Part shown: in pieces, positions 61,715 through 64,000 of the stretch | Position numbering within the stretch: the stretch's first letter is position 1 | Layout of the letters: the number at the start of each line of letters is the position of its first letter | Source: FEN-1297 sp964498065 | Lineage (GTDB): Bacteria > Bacteroidota > Ignavibacteria > Ignavibacteriales > Ignavibacteriaceae | DNA: 64,000 nt | Direction of reading: 5' to 3' | Assembly (NCBI GenBank): GCA_964498065.1 | Contig: CAZCFZ010000019.1 | Coordinates: 1 to 64,000 of the forward strand | Notes under the pieces: model-generated | The model's database searches: none | Seen by the model: the letters and a program-made list of their open reading frames with translations, nothing else | What the model was told of the DNA's origin: nothing | Position numbers and translations under genes: made by a program

Positions 61715-62104
61715 ATGAGTTTCAATAAGAGAACAGAACTTACTGAAATTGCAAAATCTATTTGTAGAGCATTGAGAAAGAATCCGACAAAAGGTGAAAT
61801 AATTTTATGGGAAAGCTTGCGAAGAAAGCAAATTTGCGGTAAAAAATTTTTAAGGCAAAATCCTTTTTCCCATGATATAAAGGGTAAAGAGACATTTTTT
61901 GTGTGTGATTTTTATTGTCATGAAGAAAAATTAATTGTGGAACTGGATGGAAAATATCATAGCTATAGATTAAAACATGATGAAGAAAGAACCAAGATAT
62001 TAAATCATTTCGGCTTAAGAGTAATACGTTTTAAGAATGAGGATGTTATAAATAATTTAGATTATGTTTTGTCAGAATTAAAGAAGCATTTCCAAAACAT
62101 TTAA
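61715..62104 (+). CDS. DUF559 (Vsr-like) endonuclease-domain protein
   Basis: This 129-residue DUF559 protein has a PD-(D/E)xK nuclease fold related to very-short-patch-repair enzymes: PTKGEIILWESLRRKQICGKKFLRQNPFSHDI, then FVCDFYCHEEKLIVELDGKYH with the catalytic Glu/Asp residues, then LGLRVIRFKNEDVINN-like sequence. DUF559 genes are often found in isolation in mobile contexts, and this one lies in a segment flanked by a direct duplication of the bshC end. It has no modification-methylase partner. A repair or homing-like role is possible. Confidence 0.85.
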   Translation: MSFNKRTELTEIAKSICRALRKNPTKGEIILWESLRRKQICGKKFLRQNPFSHDIKGKETFFVCDFYCHEEKLIVELDGKYHSYRLKHDEERTKILNHFGLRVIRFKNEDVINNLDYVLSELKKHFQNI

Positions 62105-62131
62105 GATACTAGCTAAGTTTTTTCAAATTAT

Positions 62132-62335
62132 AAACCCATCCCAACCCTTCCCTTGAAAATGGAAGGGCTTGTTGAAAATAATTACTTAACGTTTATAATT
62201 CTATCTATCCATCCCGCGGATCGTACAAAACGGATGACTCAAATTCTAATAAAAATGTTAGAATGAAATATGTAAAGACATAATTGGGAATAAGTCTTTC
62301 CCTTCCCAAGGGAAAGATTAGATAGGGTTTTTTAA
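62132..62335. repeat. two inverted hairpin units downstream of the DUF559 gene
   Basis: The left unit (62132-62170) holds CCCTTCC/GGAAGGG with an ACCCATCCCAACC flank. The right unit (62295-62335), read on the other strand, holds TCTTTCCCTT/AAGGGAAAGA with a CCC loop and a similar ACCCTATCTAA flank. The two align as inverted copies about 200 bases apart. The 376-base interval to the next gene contains no reading frame of note. The units look like the ends of a small palindromic repeat element. Confidence 0.6.
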
Positions 62336-62480
62336 ATACATTACCGCTTCAAAAAAAGCAAGACAGAATATCCTTATATAAATAAATTCGAGCATCAGAT
62401 AATAAATTTATAAAAGTAATATCCCTTTAATTAAAAGGAAGAGTGAGACAAACAATTTAAGACAAAGGGAAATCATCTTA

Positions 62481-63587
62481 TTATTTAATAGTTTTTTCCG
62501 TTTCGGAATCGAAAAAGTGCAGTTTACCTGAATCAAACATAAGACTTCTTGATTTTCCTGCCTGGGGCATTTCCCTAGCCGGAATTCTTGCTACGAATTG
62601 TGAGTTTTCCAGATTAAAATAAAGAAATATTTCATTCCCCATCGGTTCGACAACATCAAGGTTAACATCTAATTTTTTGAAGTGAGGCTGGTATTCAAAA
62701 TTAGCCGCATCATAAATATCTTCCGGACGGATTCCCAAAGAAATATTTTTAGTTAAATACGGTTTTAACTTTTCTTCGTACCCGTTATTTAATTTAATTG
62801 AAAATTCTCCCCCGCTGCTTTTAAATACCAAACCGTTATCTGTGAAAATTTTTCCATCTATAAAATTCATGGACGGGCTGCCGATAAACCCTGCAACAAA
62901 TTTATTTGCAGGATAATTGTATAAGTTTAACGGAGTATCAATCTGGTGAATGATCCCGTCTTTCATAATAACAATTTTGTCTCCCATGGTCATAGCTTCT
63001 GTTTGATCATGAGTTACGTAAATCATTGTTGCGTTAAGAGTTTGATGAAGCTTGGAAATTTGTGTTCTCATCTGCACACGAAGTTTTGCATCAAGGTTGC
63101 TTAACGGCTCATCAAATAAAAATACTTTCGGCTTTCTTACAATCGCTCTTCCAACGGCTACCCTCTGCCGCTGTCCGCCCGAAAGTGCTTTTGGTTTTCT
63201 ATTTAGATATTCTTCAAGACCTAAAATTTTTGCTGCATCGGTAACCCTGGTTTTAATTTCATTCTTATCGAATTTTCTGAGCTTAAGTCCAAAAGCCATA
63301 TTTTCAAAGACAGTCATGTGCGGATAAAGTGCGTAATTTTGAAAAACCATTGCAATATCTCTGTCTTTCGGAGAAACATTATTAACAAGCTTACCATCAA
63401 TAAATAATTCTCCTTCCGTAATTTCTTCCAAGCCTGCAACCATTCTCAAAGTAGTCGATTTACCGCAGCCTGAAGGTCCGACCAGCACAACGAATTCCCG
63501 GTCGTTTATATTAATGTTTACATCTTTTACTGCAACATTTCCCCCCTCATAGACTTTAGTTACGTTTTTTAATTGTACTTCAGCCAT
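62481..63587 (-). CDS. ugpC: ABC transporter ATPase of the UgpC/MalK family
   Basis: This 368-residue ATPase has Walker A GPSGCGKSTT (about 37-46), the Q-loop, LSGGQRQRVAVGRAIVRKP, Walker B VFLFDEPLSNLDAKL and the H-loop YVTHDQTEAMTMGD. An OB-fold regulatory domain (about 240-368) ends with DSGKLHFFDSETEKTIK. The extended C-terminus is typical of MalK/UgpC/MsmX ATPases that energise sugar or glycerol-phosphate importers. No permease or binding protein is adjacent, so it may serve several transporters, as MsmX does. It starts three bases after aroA ends. Confidence 0.9.
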   Translation of the reverse strand: MAEVQLKNVTKVYEGGNVAVKDVNININDREFVVLVGPSGCGKSTTLRMVAGLEEITEGELFIDGKLVNNVSPKDRDIAMVFQNYALYPHMTVFENMAFGLKLRKFDKNEIKTRVTDAAKILGLEEYLNRKPKALSGGQRQRVAVGRAIVRKPKVFLFDEPLSNLDAKLRVQMRTQISKLHQTLNATMIYVTHDQTEAMTMGDKIVIMKDGIIHQIDTPLNLYNYPANKFVAGFIGSPSMNFIDGKIFTDNGLVFKSSGGEFSIKLNNGYEEKLKPYLTKNISLGIRPEDIYDAANFEYQPHFKKLDVNLDVVEPMGNEIFLYFNLENSQFVARIPAREMPQAGKSRSLMFDSGKLHFFDSETEKTIK

Positions 63588-63590
63588 ATT

Positions 63591-64000
63591 TTACCTAGTT
63601 ATTAATTTTATTTGAGAAAGAAAATTCGGATTTGAAATATTAACACAATTAAAGTTATTAACTTTTCCGCCTTGTTTCAATAGAAGAGACATAACTGCAA
63701 AAGCCATTGCTATTCGATGGTCTTCAAAACTTTCAAAAACAACTTTTTCATTCTTTAAATCTCCTGAAACCGTAAATCCGTCTTCATATTCATGCACTGA
63801 GAGACCAAGCAACTTGAGATTATGACACATAGCTTTTATTCTATCGGTTTCTTTGCCTTTTAACTCTGCCGCATTATTTATTTTAAAAGGACCTTCGGCA
63901 AACACTCCGGCAATTGTTAGAATAGGAATCTCATCAATAATATTCGGAATTATTTCTTCAGGTGTTTCAACATTTTGCAATTTACCGGAATAAGCAATTA
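63591..64000 (-). CDS. aroA: 3-phosphoshikimate 1-carboxyvinyltransferase, C-terminal part
   Basis: The frame is open to the window edge, so the 5' part is missing. The visible 136 or so codons begin IAYSGKLQNVETPEEIIPNI and carry the EPSP-synthase motifs DEIPILTIAGVFAEG, AAELKGKETDRIKAM and SFEDHRIAMAFAV. They end in NISNPNFLSQIKLITR. The enzyme makes EPSP in the shikimate pathway. It is three bases from the ABC ATPase, so the two may share a transcript, though their functions are unrelated. Confidence 0.93.
   Translation of the reverse strand, partial: IAYSGKLQNVETPEEIIPNIIDEIPILTIAGVFAEGPFKINNAAELKGKETDRIKAMCHNLKLLGLSVHEYEDGFTVSGDLKNEKVVFESFEDHRIAMAFAVMSLLLKQGGKVNNFNCVNISNPNFLSQIKLITR

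Larger units (their letters stand above)
61422..62413. mobile_element. inserted segment flanked by a 33-bp direct repeat of the bshC end
   Basis: The 33 bases at 61422-61454, the end of bshC with its stop codon, recur without mismatch at 62381-62413. The intervening DNA contains a DUF559 nuclease gene and two inverted hairpin units, and nothing else resembling bshC. A long perfect direct duplication of gene-end sequence around a nuclease gene suggests site-specific insertion with target duplication, similar to homing or group II-like events. The mechanism is not known. Confidence 0.6.

Overview
The window looks like a chromosomal segment from an AT-rich, Gram-negative member of the Bacteroidota/Chlorobiota/Ignavibacteriota assemblage, most probably an Ignavibacteriales-type organism. 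This is an inference from gene content: the bacillithiol enzyme BshC, a TIGR03546/TIGR03545 pair, a DUF6600 protein, an HU-SPOR fusion, secreted TPR and beta-barrel proteins, a GldL/GldM-like motor pair, weak Shine-Dalgarno use and several TTG starts. No rRNA, CRISPR array, intact transposase or phage gene was seen. One tRNA (Leu, GAG) is present.

Layout. 1-3.4 kb: a gene-less leader with small palindromes, then small membrane and secreted proteins. 3.4-13.3 kb: a long leftward run encoding a DUF92 membrane protein, a 993-residue TPR protein, an outer-membrane barrel, an HU-TM-SPOR protein, ExbB, ExbD and TonB, which together look like a cell-envelope energy or division module. 13.5-18.1 kb: a barrel protein, a TPR protein, tRNA-Leu, and an ECF sigma/anti-sigma/Spy-like operon divergent from a second Spy-like gene. 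The two sides share a perfectly mirrored promoter pair. 18.6-21.7 kb: a three-gene trans-envelope cluster with a GldL-like inner-membrane protein, a GldM-like periplasmic protein and an outer-membrane barrel. 21.9-24.3 kb: the TIGR03546/TIGR03545 pair. 24.3-27.6 kb: rhodanese, PrxQ, a PTPS-II-type synthase, FolE and two SDRs, which fit a tetrahydrobiopterin-type pterin pathway better than queuosine or folate alone.

28.3-40.2 kb: murB, an SDR, a Nudix protein, and a tight housekeeping operon purC-DUF971-pgsA-pgpA-cinA-thpR-recA-recX. These are followed by a chemoreceptor-like gene whose N-terminus is cut by an in-frame amber codon, a STAS protein and a methyltransferase. 40.3-44.9 kb: maeB-nfnA-nfnB, coupling malic enzyme to an electron-bifurcating transhydrogenase. 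45.4-53.7 kb: a cupin, a GT9 glycosyltransferase, a large propeller-phosphoesterase lipoprotein, enolase and a dynamin-like GTPase. 53.7-54.5 kb is a gene-less element with long imperfect terminal inverted repeats. 54.5-59.6 kb: a small soluble protein, a DUF6600 protein, a GT2 plus flippase-like pair, and a DUF1207 protein. 59.8-64 kb: bshC, followed by a 959-bp segment that carries a DUF559 nuclease gene and is flanked by a 33-bp duplication of the end of bshC, then an ABC ATPase and the 3' part of aroA, which runs off the window.

The most interesting items are the GldLM-like cluster, the mirrored ECF promoters, tandem AGTAA-N3-TTACT palindromes at two loci, the HU-SPOR tether, the biopterin-like operon, the DUF559 insertion, the 804-bp inverted-repeat element and a two-copy intergenic hairpin repeat.
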